From contig CAUDNR010001202.1 in the NCBI GenBank assembly GCA_958430865.1, positions 60,833 to 104,729 of the forward strand: 43,897 nucleotides of DNA, given 5' to 3'. The stretch is from Entrophospora sp. SA101 (Eukaryota; Glomeromycota; Glomeromycetes; Entrophosporales; Entrophosporaceae). This document shows positions 22,614-34,346 of this stretch, piece by piece. The notes beneath the pieces were generated by a model that worked only from the letters and a program-made list of their open reading frames with translations, had not been told where the DNA came from and searched no databases. The position numbers and the translations under genes were made by a program. The first letter of the stretch is position 1, and the number at the start of each line of letters is the position of its first letter.

Positions 22614-23609
22614 ATGAATTATCATCTTATTATTTTGTTTATACAGTTTTTTTTGGTAACATTGAAAGGGCACGATAATGAAGTCAAAAACATAATGTTA
22701 ATTGGTAGAACTGGCAATGGCAAATCAACTTTGGCCAACGTCCTTGTTAATAAAAATAATGAATTAGAAGAAGTATTTAAAGAACATCCTGGTGGTAAAA
22801 GTGGAACTGAAGATACCCAAAATGAAATTTTTGAAGTAAATTACGGTAGCAAGAAAGTTAAATACCGAATTATTGATACAGTTGGACTTGGTGATACTAA
22901 AGTAACAACAAAAGAAGTGCTCAAAAAGATAGCTAAAACCATTCCTTTCATTGAAGAGGGGTTACACAGAATTTTTTTTGTAATAAACAGTCGTTTTACT
23001 AAAGAAGAAATACAAGCTTATCATTTGCTCAAAGAGACCATTTTCGATAATGAAGTTGTTAAATATACTACTATTATTAGCCCTCGTTATCCAGATTTTC
23101 AAAATGAGACAGCATGCAAATTGGACTGCTTTAACATAGAAAATGAAACCCCTGAATTAGCTGATATAATCAAATCTACTAGGATTATTCATGTAGACAC
23201 CCCTCCTTTAAAAGGCAGCCCAAATATGGTTGAATCTCATAAGGAAGCTCGTAAAGCCTCTCGCCGAAAATTGATAGCACACTTAAATAATTGTCAAGGT
23301 ATTTACCATCCGAGTAATTTACACACTTTCGAGGAGCGGGTGTCGGACTATTTACCTGAGGAGGTAAAGATGAAAAGAAAATTAGAGAAGGCAGAAAGAC
23401 AGATGAAAGAGGCAGAAAGACAGATGAAAGAGGCAGAAAGACGGAGGGAAGAGACAGATAGAAAAGTTGATGAATTAATGAAGAAAAGAGAATCTGGACC
23501 AAGTGCTATACTTTCTGCAATAGGGGCTGCTATTGGGGGATTAGCTGCGGGGCCTACTGGTGCGGTTATAGGGGCAAGTCTTGGTGCTGCCTTGGGACAG
23601 CAGTTATAA
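22614..23609 (+). CDS. AIG1-type P-loop GTPase with coiled coil and glycine zipper
   Basis: 331 residues in one open frame. The G1/P-loop is GRTGNGKST at residues 31-39; G3 is DTVGLGDT at 88-95; a switch-like VINSRFTKEE follows at 123-132. The usual G4 (N/TKxD) is absent, with YTTIISPRYPDF at its place, as in many GIMAP/AIG1 relatives. Residues 250-292 form a charged coiled coil with three 7-residue repeats (KAERQME-like). Residues 297-330 are a Gly/Ala zipper (AIGAAIGGLAAGPTGAVIGA), typical of membrane-inserting segments. The present N-terminus (MNYHLIILFIQFFLVTLKG) is hydrophobic and could be a signal anchor, but it includes ttttttttggtaacattgaaag, which could instead be an intron 3' end with acceptor at about 22669; the true first exon is therefore uncertain. 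The family is heavily expanded in Glomeromycotina. Confidence 0.82.
   Translation: MNYHLIILFIQFFLVTLKGHDNEVKNIMLIGRTGNGKSTLANVLVNKNNELEEVFKEHPGGKSGTEDTQNEIFEVNYGSKKVKYRIIDTVGLGDTKVTTKEVLKKIAKTIPFIEEGLHRIFFVINSRFTKEEIQAYHLLKETIFDNEVVKYTTIISPRYPDFQNETACKLDCFNIENETPELADIIKSTRIIHVDTPPLKGSPNMVESHKEARKASRRKLIAHLNNCQGIYHPSNLHTFEERVSDYLPEEVKMKRKLEKAERQMKEAERQMKEAERRREETDRKVDELMKKRESGPSAILSAIGAAIGGLAAGPTGAVIGASLGAALGQQL
23391..23453. repeat. Three 21-bp tandem repeats inside the GTPase gene
   Basis: Unit gcagaaagacagatgaaagag starts at 23391, 23412 and 23433; the third is diverged. It codes for the AERQMKE heptads of the coiled coil, so copy number changes add or remove whole heptads. Confidence 0.85.
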
Positions 23610-24586
23610 CCAATCAAATTGTCATTATTATTGATTATTATTTTCTTTGCTCTATTTTTTTCAAAATACAAGCGAAAAGAAATTATAAAATGATTTTATT
23701 TTAGGCATTACTTTCTTTGATAATTATCATTTGGTTTATAATTAATGGATTTGTTAAAACATGTGAAATGAATGAATGTTATCATTTATAATAACTAATT
23801 TATTTCTGAAAGTGATTTCCGTTAACTACTACTACGCATTAGGAAATTCTTTACATATTTTTTATAATCATGCATACCATTAACTAACGTTAAGTATGGA
23901 TGAAAAATCTACGTTCAGTTTTTATAATGAAAAGTCTTGTTAACAGATAATTCAGTGACTAATACTAAAAAATAGTAAAATCTTCATAAAAATGTTGCAC
24001 GTTGTTTTTTCGGTTTTATTATTTATTATTGTTTTAACTAGAGTAACGAGTAACAGGCAGTAAATAATCACCACCTTTTAATATACAGGAAAAAACAGAA
24101 TTTTTATTATTAATCGAAATTTATACACTTCGTAAACTGAATTTCAATATCGAAAGATGAATTATTCATTAATAATTTTATATACACAAATTACTAGTGA
24201 ATAAATGGTTAATTCGTGTAGATATATTATATCTATGATGCAGTTAAAATTGTTAAATTGAGACTGAATAAACTTTATAGACTTTGTTTGGCATATCTGT
24301 TTTTTCTGAAATGTTAAATTTAAATATGTATGTATATATATATTAATTATTTTCAAGAGGAATGGCCTCATATATAGTTAATTCGGAATTTATTTTGTGA
24401 ATTATTATTATTATATTTACTTTATTCTAATAAAATTATATGAGCAGGATATTGACTTTATTAAAAAAAAAAATAGTTGAGATCCAATTAATAATTAGTT
24501 AAGCTCTAATTAACAATTATTTATAACCATTTAATAATTATTATAACCAACTATAAATTATATTAATTGTAAAATTAAAATCACAA
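23610..24586. other. Spacer, nothing recognised
   Basis: AT-rich sequence between the GTPase gene and the dead kinase. A 69-codon minus-strand ORF (24371-24162) looks like chance. Short paired ataattaaccat-type repeats are present near 24485-24560. Confidence 0.35.
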
Positions 24587-25474
24587 ATGATTGTTCCTTG
24601 CTTTGGTGTAACTAAATTCCCAGATAATGGAAATTACACAATAGTTTTAAATTATTTATCAGATGGAAGCTTGAGAAATTATTTACGAAAAATCATTCAA
24701 AGTTAACATTAAAAGATAGAATTATAATCTTTAGATATTTATGTAATGCATTATATGATATACATGAAAAAGATTTAATACATTGTGATTTACATAATGA
24801 GTAGTAATGTATTGTTGCAAGGAGGTGTTGTTATATCATAGATTTGAGATTGATTATGTGGGCCAATTGATGAAAAATCATCAAATAAAATCTATGGAAT
24901 TATATCATATATTACACCAGAACTTACTTAGAGGTAAAACTATACAACAAACGCAAAAGGAACTGATGCCTATAGTGTTGGGATGTTAATGTGGGAAATA
25001 TTTGCAGGCCATCCACAATTTGATAGTAGAGCTCATAATCATTGTTTAATTTTTGATATATGTGAAGATTTATGACCACCAATATTACCTGAAATGCCTG
25101 ATGATTATTCACAAATGATGCAGAAGTGCTGGATGAAGATCCATCGAAAAGACCAACTTCTGAAGAGCTTTGGGATTTTGCTGTAAGAAAATCAAAAGAA
25201 ATTGAAAAATTGAATATAATAAAAAAGATACAATTTCACGCTTTTTAATTTTTTAATTTTAGAAAATCTGATTTTAATGATTATAGCAGAAATAGTAGTG
25301 GTAGTGGTTCACAACAAGTACACGAATCACATCTGGATGCATATCATACAAGTAGAATATTAGATGTTGAAATTATTAAATCAGAAAGCTTAAAACGTTA
25401 TACAAATAATGATAGTTCATTAAATAATCTTGATTTTGATTCTCGTCTCTTAATTAATATATAGGTGAATAAAA
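24587..25474 (+). pseudogene. Dead tyrosine-kinase-like (TKL) protein kinase
   Basis: Kinase landmarks occur in order but in several frames with stops. MIVPCFGVTKFPDNGNYTIV then LNYLSDGSLRNYLRK mark the hinge. A frameshift leads to KLTLKDRIIIF. DIHEKDLIHCDLHNE (about 24760-24802), the catalytic loop with HCDLH, is cut by a stop right after. The DFG region is degraded (D followed by stop). CGPIDEKSSNKIYGII follows, then SYITPELLRG, TDAYSVGMLMWEIFAG and HPQFDSRAHN. After a stop and a frameshift come KRPTSEELWDFA and a Ser-rich tail ending DFDSRLLINI at 25474. This is the typical expanded cytoplasmic TKL family of Glomeromycotina, and the number of lesions leaves no doubt that this copy is non-functional. 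Confidence 0.85.
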
Positions 25475-27080
25475 ATTTCATTACTAACTAATTGGAAGTC
25501 ACTATCCATTTAAACCCAATGGACCCTGAATACGTCAGCTTCTAATTATGTAGATCTTTCGAAATATGTAATAAATTATTACCAACAATATTCTTATTCC
25601 CATTCGATTAATTAGGTTCTAGTAATAATAGTAAAGGAATGGTGAGGTTGATAAATTATCAATGAATGATTAATTTAATCCTCACTATAAATAAATTTAT
25701 TCATTATATTACCTTTTCATCTTTTCATTTTGTTGATTTTATTCTTAAATTATGATAAATAATCTTTTGAAATAATAAATTTTTTTTACCATTTTAATTC
25801 TTGTTCCAAGGCGGAAAAATGTTTTGATAAATGTTCTGAATAGTTTTGATCAGACGTTTTTCTTTTTCTTTTATTATTATTGTTAAAGTCAAATTTGTGG
25901 TGTGGTGTGAGAATTTTTTATTAATAGATCCAAAACATTAATGACATCATATACCCCAAGAACTTTTCAGAGTGCATACTGATTCTATTCCACTGGTTAA
26001 ATTATGCCTACAGCTCTAATCGCTCGTGGATGGTCCCACTCTTTGAGGTATAACTATTACTTTAATATGGATATCGGCTGCTACTGTTGATAGTTGCAAC
26101 CACTTTTATGACTAGCGATCTCATCCTTCCTTCTGGGTGGCGGGCGTTTGAAATTAACTTGCTTCTTGCAAATAACTTTAGTTTGAAGAAAAAGATACAC
26201 ATCACTCTTTTTCAAATTTCCGAAATACATACTAAATGTGTTTGTGTCATGAATTGATGAGCTACATTCACTTTATGTTCCATGGTCGTTTAGCAATTTA
26301 GGATGACCAACATCCAACGTAGTGGATGTTTAATGAAAATTGACACATTTATTTATTACTTAAAAAATTACACACTTCAAAACTCTATCTCCCGAAAGAA
26401 AGTACCAGGTGAAACTGGCTTCTCAATTATTAAATTACGCCATACCGATTCTTCACCCGAAGACAAGGACACAAAGTCATTATAGTTATAATTATCTAAT
26501 ATATTATTATCATTGATATTATCATTGCCATTCATTATTATTGTTATTATAGTCGTCGTTATTATCATTTGTTATGGTTGTTGCTATTGCATATTGCAAT
26601 TATTGTTGTCACTATTGATGTTAATTCCATTGCTGTTTGTTCAGCAAATCTATGCTTTTAAATATCCTAAATAGCTAGCCAGATGCAATCTCCAATTTAG
26701 AAGCTGAGATCTGTTGTTGTTGTTGTTCTTCCACTTTTCTTTTCTTTGGATCAACAGATCAAGCATTCCCTGCAAACCTCAATGTGTGGAGCCCAAAGCG
26801 AGGGCTTCTTGCATCTGGCTTTTCACCTGAGAGATAATGGTGAACGTTGGTCGTGACATGGTTTCTTGTAACTGATTCACCTTTTCATAGCGAATAAGGT
26901 GTTGGCCCCATCCATGTATCCTTTGCTATGTGTGTCTCAACAAACATCTAACAGGGTTCCCAATTGACACGTCTCGTTATTTCATTATTATGTTGTTATA
27001 ACTATTGTTGTTATAGTTATTATCATTATTATATAGATTTATCGCAATTATTATCTCATTTATTGTTATTATAAATTAAA

Positions 27081-27159
<79 letters not shown>

Positions 27160-27308
27160 TCACATTTACTTGTGATTCTTTATTTTTCGTTGAGAAAAAT
27201 TTTGTTGAGATGTTATAACTTTATCACAAAATGTTCGAGTTTAATGTGAGAATTGAATTTGTATTAACTGCTAGTGAAGGGAAATTTAATAAAGGCGCAG
27301 ATACGCCC
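25475..27308. other. Spacer with probable degraded transposon DNA
   Basis: No gene is supportable. From about 25940 to 27000 the DNA is less AT-rich than the rest and contains broken protein-like minus-strand segments (for example near 26880-26940), suggesting an old element continuous with the DIRS-like remnant to the right. A long (TTA)n run lies at 27081-27156. Confidence 0.4.
27081..27156. repeat. (TTA)n microsatellite
   Basis: About 25 uninterrupted att/tta triplets, the longest perfect trinucleotide run outside a gene in this window. Confidence 0.92.
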
Positions 27309-29504
27309 TCATTCCGTCCGTTTAGAGTAACTTCTAATCAGGCCAACTCCTCCTTTATTGCCGGTGTGGCGATGATTTCTGTTGCATTTGCTCTTTCTCT
27401 TTCCGCCAGTTAATTTTAATTTATGGATGGCCTGTACAAAGTGTCTTTCTGCTGAATGAACCTGGAAAACCAACCAAGATAGAACGTAGCTCTGCATCAC
27501 AGTGCAGTATTTGCAATTCTTCAGTTTGTTTATAATCATCAGTGTCTCGGTCTCTTTTGCGTAGGTATTGAGACTGACAGCTCTCTAGTACTCAACGAAA
27601 TGCCAAGAAAAATTAATTCATCAACGGAACCGATCAATTCGAATCTTAAAGGAGATTCCAAGAAAAACCAACATTGCCTTAAAAACTTCCAAGAATTTGC
27701 AGGCTACTGCTGTTGGTGTAGTAGGAGAATGAGGAGAAAATCGTCGACATGGCGAACGACAGCAGGAACGCCCAAATAATTTGCAATCCAATCTAGTAAA
27801 CCAGCAAACCTACAAAAGGTCCCGGCTGAATCTCTATTACTGAAAGCAAGCTTCTTGTCAATACAGGCAAACCCTTGTAATGTTTACTCAAAGGATCAAC
27901 TGGTAGAATACTGTATTGATCTTTAGTATCCAATTTGTATAGCAAGTACCCCTTTCCAAATGTGCGGGTCCACTTTTCGACATGTCCAACGTTCTCATAG
28001 GATGTGTGGAAAATCTCTTTCTCAATATCATCATTAATGCTGAAGAAAATTGGGCCAAGTGATGATGGATAACTCTGACCTTTCTGACATTATCCCTTTT
28101 TAGGGACCAAACCGCATGGGTTCATTCTGAATGATTCTAATGGTATGTTGGCAGGGTCATACAGCCCTGCTACACTCTCTAATTCTAATTCCTTCTGGGC
28201 AGATGCTTCAGGGTTCAACTTTATGGATGGGAGGTTCTATTTTGTTTCCTCTCAGATTTCTGAAGCTATGCCCGAGGCCTTCCTTCGGACCTTGTATAAT
28301 GTATCAACTTGGGGTGCTGCTTGGTCAGAGTTTCAATTTCTCAAATGTTGATGGGTATGTTTACTTTAAATATCTTTCTTGTCTAGTCAGTCGAGAATCA
28401 CAATTTTTGTGCTAATGGTAAAATAGTATTGATGGTTCTAACAGTTCTTAGCAGCATCTATATCAGTTATATAAGAGGGGAATTTTATTTTGATGTGTTG
28501 TGGTTGTTGTTGTTGTTAGAGTGGTGTTGTTTTCATTATCATTATTTTTCTTGTTATTATCAATATTGTTATCAATATCGTTATCGTTTATTATTATCAT
28601 CATTGTTATCACTTCCCCTTCCTATTCCAATGCTCTTACTTGAGAAATTCTCATTGTAGTTGTTAATTTTTGCTATTGAATTGGTGGAATTAATGGTATG
28701 AGGATTTTTGCTGCTTTTGTTGCAATATTTATTAATAATAATATTGATTTTGCCATCATGGTCTTCCTTTGTTGTTCAAGCTGAATTGCGCCTTCGACCG
28801 AGATCATAGCGCATGTTTGAGTATCCCTCTGTTCCCAAACATGTACTTGTCAAGCTTGACGAGCTTTGATTGAGCAATGTTTTTTGTTGTGGTAGTAGCC
28901 TATGAGCGCCACTTATTGTAGCTTTCAATTTGATCCTCGCCGCTAGTGCTGACAACTCTCCGAATGGATTCGATTTCTGTAGTTGTGACATTACAGTTGG
29001 TGCTATTGGCGATATTATTGATAGTTTTGTTGGTGATGTCATTAGCATTGTTTGTGTTATTGTTGTTCTCAGGATTGGTGTTGTCAATCTTGGAGCAGTG
29101 CTTGATATTAGGTTGTCTCTTTCCTAGAACTACTACCAAGATCAACTATGCTGTTATTACTATTTATTGGCTGTCTTTCTGACACTATTGTCTCTGCCGT
29201 TTTTAATTCAATAATGCCCCCGTTGTGAAGTAGTTAAAGGTACTACCAACTGTCTCAGCAAATTATATGTAACTTGATTGTTGTTTAGATTGCTTGATTC
29301 AGAGGAAATTATATCGTTGCTAGTGATTGAGGTAGGAAGAGGCGTGTTTCTAGTAGTTGAATCGGCAGGAGGTGTGTTAGTGCTAGCTGTGCTTTGAAAA
29401 GTGCCAGGGACTACAACTGCTGCTCTTGTTATCGATCTTGTACCTATAACTTCATTTAGTACATTGGATTTCTTTGACCCCGTGCTAGAGTAGTTTTCTC
29501 CCAA
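27309..29504 (-). pseudogene. Degraded DIRS-like retrotransposon (gag-like and reverse transcriptase)
   Basis: Read on the minus strand from 29504: a Ser/Thr/Asn-rich gag-like ORF (MGENYSSTGSKKSNVLNEVI), then ESIRRVVSTSGEDQIESYNK and a Leu/Ala-rich segment (FGELSALAARIKLKATI). RT pieces follow: ELELESVAGLYDPANIPLES, NPCGLVPKKG (about 28130-28100), SYPSSLGPIFFSINDDIEKE, GYLLYKLDTKDQYSILPVDP (about 27960-27900), a frameshift, DKKLAFSNRDSAGTFCRFAG, LLDWIANYLGVPAVVRHVDD and FLLI (about 27760-27735). The VPKK...SYP...SIND...KLD-K-Y-I-PV...VDDF order matches DIRS/tyrosine-recombinase retroelement RT. A last piece (LSWLVFQVHSAERHFVQAIH) would be the region after the RT. Many stops and shifts show it is dead. 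No terminal repeats or recombinase were identified. Confidence 0.78.
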
Positions 29505-30090
29505 TTAATAATCTCTTCTTTATTAATTATTATTATTATCTATTGTAGTAGTAATGATTTAGAGCTAGCTTTTATTTATATTATTATTAAACAGTTGCTT
29601 CCATGAATTGAAAAATCAAATAAATGTTGAATGTTTGTTGCTTATATTATTAATATACATAAATATATGTGTGTGTGCGATTGTAGCTTGTTTTTATATA
29701 ATTAATATATATCATATATATGCAATATTTATTGTTGTAGTAGTGTCGTAATATTTTTTATTTTATTTTTTAAAAAATATTAAATGTATTAATTGTTAAT
29801 GTGTTAAGTATTATTGAAGATTGCCAGCCAGGCTTTCCTGACTGCTTCATTTTTTTTCATTTTTTTTTTTTAAAAAAAAATTTTTAAATAGAGGGAAATT
29901 CCCACATGATTTTTTTTGTTTATCGCAGGAAGATCAAGTATATTTTAATATATTTTTTTTAAACCTTTAAAAGTTAGTACTATTATTGTTTTCAAACCTT
30001 ATCTTATAATAATTAATATAAATGGAAAGGGGATGATTACTACATTCTTTATATTTTTCTACAGAGAAAAAATAAAATTATCAAGTTAAA
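29505..30090. other. Spacer, low complexity
   Basis: AT-rich sequence with poly-T/poly-A at 29848-29886 and a hairpin-prone tttttttttt/aaaaaaaaaa junction at about 29860-29882. Nothing else seen. Confidence 0.35.
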
Positions 30091-31407
30091 ATGTCATTCA
30101 AGAACTTATTATCACCAGAAAGAGGTAAACTTGTATATATACAAAATTTATAATAATAATACTTTAGCCAATTCTGATAATAGAGAAAATGAAAAAGGGT
30201 ATTATTCAAAAGAAAAAATAAACGGGTACTTTTAATAGATTTTATGGGAACCAATTACTAAGGCTCCGAACGAATCAAATCGAGTCGCATTTAAACAAAT
30301 TTTGGGGCGATCATCATATAAAAACTTCTAAATGCGTAATGAAACTTAAAAATCATGTGAAAGAATAAAATAAAATCTAGTTTTTAAAAAGACAAAAAAA
30401 TTTTCATAATGTGGAAAATCCAAAGAAAAGATATGGAAAGTGAGATGTGATAGTATCATAGAATGGGAAAAGGAAACAGGAATTACAATGGAGCAGAAAA
30501 TGGAAAGGTTTAAATAATAAGAATAACAGTAGAAATAGTAGTAATAATAGATCTATTAATAGAAACAATAATGAGGATAACAACAACAACACTAATAATA
30601 ATAATACTAGTACTAGAAGTAGGAACAATAGTAATAGTAGCAATAGAAATAGAAGTGAAATTTTTAACAAATTATTATGTAAACATATGTACTGAAAACC
30701 TAATTTTATTTAATAAAAGAGTGGAATTGAGCTATGGCGATGCCATAGATCAGTAGGTCTGGACCGCCATATCCATTCAAGGTGGCAGGTCACAGTTTTG
30801 ACACCACCATCCATGACTGAATCAATTAACCCATTCCAAGAATGACATGATCATCATAAAATGTTTGGTCAGACCTCTCACTCAGCAAAAAATTTTCATA
30901 ATCAAATAAAATTTCAGAATGCATTGTTATAGAGGAAGATTTGATAGACTAAAACATAATAAAATTTCAAAATATATTTTTTTATAATTTCAAATTCATT
31001 GCAGGCCAGGCTATATTTATGAATCAGATATTACAGGAGATGTAACAGGAAAAAGTGAAATTCAAAAAAGAAGTATTATTATTTCCATTAACAGCACGAA
31101 TAATAAATTTTGTCTCATGAGTTCTAATTGAACATTCATATTTAAATGTATAGGGACACATGTTTGTTTTTCTCCTTCAGGCATTTTTCAATTATTGAAA
31201 GCCCACCCAGTTTACAACGAATAGGTCACAATGAAGTGTTGGAACAAGTTACCAACAGCAATAAGTTGAGGTTTATGTTTTTGTGAAGACTTCATAAGTT
31301 AATTGTGATTTCTAATTTTATGTTTTATTACTATTAAATGTAGATCATTTGCTCCGATTGATAGACGAATTGGAAATTTCATTTCAACAAATCTATATGT
31401 CCTATAA
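30091..31407 (+). CDS. Unrecognised multi-exon candidate, possibly decayed
   Basis: Pieces with good coding and splice signals lie in order on the plus strand but do not all join. An ATG at 30091 gives MSFKNLLSPER with a donor in AGAG|GTAAAC, joining in phase to ANSDNRENEKG. Near 30448-30512 lies DSIIEWEKETGITMEQKMER, next to an Asn/Ser/Arg run (30510-30670) like those in real genes here. A segment from about 31005 gives PGYIYESDITGDVTGKSEIQ. Exon 31181-31270 (HFSIIESPPSLQRIGHNEVL then EQVTNSNKLR) joins cleanly in phase 2 to 31344-31407 (SFAPIDRRIGNFISTNLYVL, stop). I do not recognise the family. The last two exons look genuine; the 31005 segment offers no in-phase donor to them, so the gene is either broken or mis-parsed. 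Confidence 0.35.
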
Positions 31408-32255
31408 AAATTAGGTGCTAAATAGATACTAATACTGGATACGTATTAATGTGGAAAAACGTATTTTTGGTGGAAAAAACACATTTTGATATTTGTATTA
31501 ATATGAATACGTATCAATATAGAACATGGAAAAATATACTCCGTACCATATTCGCTTATTAATATTAATGTTTTTAAATATATCAATAATAATAATAATT
31601 ACTTTTAACTCTATCCAATTCAAATTAAAAATTTGAATGTTTAAAACTAAAGCTAATATAATAATACATGTAAGAACGGATGATGTTTTTATGCAAAAAT
31701 ATTTCCTTATTTATATCTCTTTGATCAAGATTGACAAGGTTTTTCATGAATTAACTGACTGAACACAGACTTTCCGCTTAACTTAACGTTAGTAAATTGA
31801 AAAAACAAAAAAAAAAATCATTAATAATAATAATAATAACAGATTCATCGTACGGAATGTTACAAAGCGCAAAATTAACGTATTTTAGTTCACCTTAAGT
31901 TTTATTATAAAAGGTATTTCGATTCGTAGTATTAATATTAATAATAATATTACTTACTCTTTTATTGGACGTAACTTTATTCTCCATTTACGTTGACACG
32001 TAAACCTTGCTTATCTCTCAAATTATAATAAACACTTATGTATGAATTGTTTTATTTATTTTCGCTACATATGTATATTGTAAAATAATCATTATAATTT
32101 GCATGAAACCTACGCAACGTAAAAATTATAACCAAAAATGAAAAATAAACATCAATATAAGATAAAAGTAAAAGAAAAATGCAATTTATATTGTCAAAAA
32201 TTTTAAAGTAATAAATAAAGCTATCAAAAGAACTAAAGAGCAAATACTACCTTAT
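31408..32255. other. Spacer, nothing recognised
   Basis: AT-rich. Several tacgtatta/aatacgtat palindromic words at 31440-31530 (for example ggatacgtattaatgtgg and gaatacgtatcaatat) suggest a small degenerate repeat. Confidence 0.3.
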
Positions 32256-32660
32256 TTACTATTTAAAATAGAATGAAAACCAACAGTTAATATGTTTACA
32301 AAAACAATTATATTGACTGCAATAATAGTAAATGATGAAAATACTTACTTCCCATTTATTATTTAAAATATAATAAACTATGAAAATACTTACCCACTAT
32401 TTATTATTTAAAATAAAATGAAATAACAGTTAATTTCAAAAACAATGATATTGACTGCAATAATAGTAAATGATGAAAATACTTACTACCTATTATTATT
32501 TAAAATAATATGAAAACTATAGTTAATATGTTTCAAAGCAATGATATTGACTGTAGTAATAGTAAATTATGAAAATACTTACAGGCTATTCATTATTAAA
32601 ATAAAATGAAATCAACAGTTAATATTTTTTTCAAAAACAATGATATTGACTTAATGTCAA
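32256..32660. repeat. Imperfect tandem array, about 97-bp unit
   Basis: The words gatattgactg-aataatagtaaat, gaaaatacttac, ttatttaaaataaaatgaaa and caacagttaatat recur in the same order. The attgact anchor is at about 32312, 32450, 32546 and 32645 (spacings 138, 96, 99; the first interval contains an extra partial unit of about 42-52 bp). About four copies are present with 80-90 percent visual similarity. Confidence 0.8.
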
Positions 32661-34346
32661 TTGTATATCTTTGGGTAGATTTTCTTAAGGCCCTGTATTC
32701 TAAATCTACATATTTTCCATCATTTAATACTGTTGTGGGCACTCTACTTAAAGTGTCAATGTCACTGACAAATTTACGAATTCAATATAATAATAACAGA
32801 CATTATTATTATATTTTGTTGTGTTAAAGGCAATGTAAAAGATATAGATGATTATGAGGATGTTGCATTGAAATTAATAATTAAATATGGGGCTCGAAAT
32901 TTTCACTTGGTATTAGTATTATTAGTCGCTATACTTTTTGCAAGGAAATTGTGGTCACTTGATCTTAAATAGGATATTCCAACAATAATTGTTGGTGGAA
33001 TTTTATGCAGAAGTTTATGTTATTATCATTATATGGAAAGTTCAAAAATTTAGTCGTATATGCATATATAAATATAAATATTAATTAATTAATTAATTAA
33101 TAATATCGTTAGCTGTCACCCAACCCAGGTGTTTTTAATTCTTTCAATCGATTATCATTCATAAATAACTCTACCATCGAGTGAAGGTGTGTCTCCCATG
33201 AGTTTCCTGCAAGGATTTAGGTGATGGTTTGTAAATTCCCGGAAGACCAAGTGGTTGTCTTGGATCATTGATCATTTTAGTCCCCGAGAGATGACACTAT
33301 TAATATTAATTTTTACATCGCGTCGTGCTACCAAATAACAAAAGTTGTCTTATCATTGAAGAATCACGCCAATTTATGAAGTAGATTTTGTACAAAAAAT
33401 CTTATTTCTATAATAGTAAAGGCAATTTTTTTTAATTTCAAAATCAAAAAATCAATTTTATACCACCAAAAAAGAAAAAAGATACTTGACTTTAAACTTC
33501 TTTTGTCACTCAAATATCTAGTGGTTATATTCAGATACCTTTCACAAAATTTTGATATCCGAATTCTCGAGGTTTAAAGATTTTCTGAAAAAAATATTTG
33601 TTGCGAAGTCTTATTCCTTTTTAGTATGTTGATTTTACTACGTTAGGAAGTTAAATTGGAATTATTTATTTTAACGCGCGTTGGTGTATGTAATCTTTTA
33701 TTTTTCACTTCCATTATTGAAACATAAAAGTAAAGTTCAACAATGCCTCCTAAACGCCAGAAAATAATCATTTAAGTTTTTAAATGACACTAGAACACAA
33801 AAAAAACTTAAAGATTTTAATGGAATAATGATTGGTTCAAAAGGTAGATCTGAATTGTCATTTGACAGTGAGATTAGACGATGAAGTTTGGTATTATGAG
33901 AATGATTTTAACCTTCAATATTTGACAAAATGATGGCAGCAAGTGCAACTACTACCAATAATATTATTATTCGACGCTAGGTCTCTAAACTTAACACTTT
34001 CTTTATTACGAATATTGTGTTTTTGTCTTTGTCATTCATTTTAAGTAATGAAATGAACGTTAAGAGAAATTTTTTTTATCGTTGACAAAAACTATTTGGA
34101 CTGCATGTATAATTAAATTGCGAATTTTTATTAATCGACATTGCAGGTGTATATATGGATATAAAGTATTTAATAAAATTATATTTTATTATTTTCTTTA
34201 GTTTATACATATAAAATATAATCCTAATAACAAATGTATATTAAATGTCATCTGAATTATGCGTTAATGTTCCTTTCTGAATGCTATCTACTTGGCATCC
34301 AATCAACCAAGAAATATTAACACTCTTTGTTTAAACTTATAAATCT
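32661..34346. other. Spacer with faint coding traces
   Basis: No gene supportable. A 73-codon ORF (32606-32827) starts inside the tandem array. A short start MPPKRQKIII at 33742 is followed at once by stops, looking like the beginning of a dead gene. A somewhat less AT-rich patch is at 33110-33310. Confidence 0.35.

Noticed and set aside
28131..28415. Plus-strand ORFs with an RNase H-like look (FWADASGFNFMDG)
   Set aside because: The minus strand of the same DNA carries ordered RT motifs (VPKK, SIND, KLD, VDDF) over more than 1 kb, so the plus frames are shadows.
30404..30756. Leu-rich minus ORF and Thr/Ile-rich plus ORF
   Set aside because: Both come from an AAT/AGT repeat region; the Asn/Ser frame fits the coding style of neighbouring genes better.
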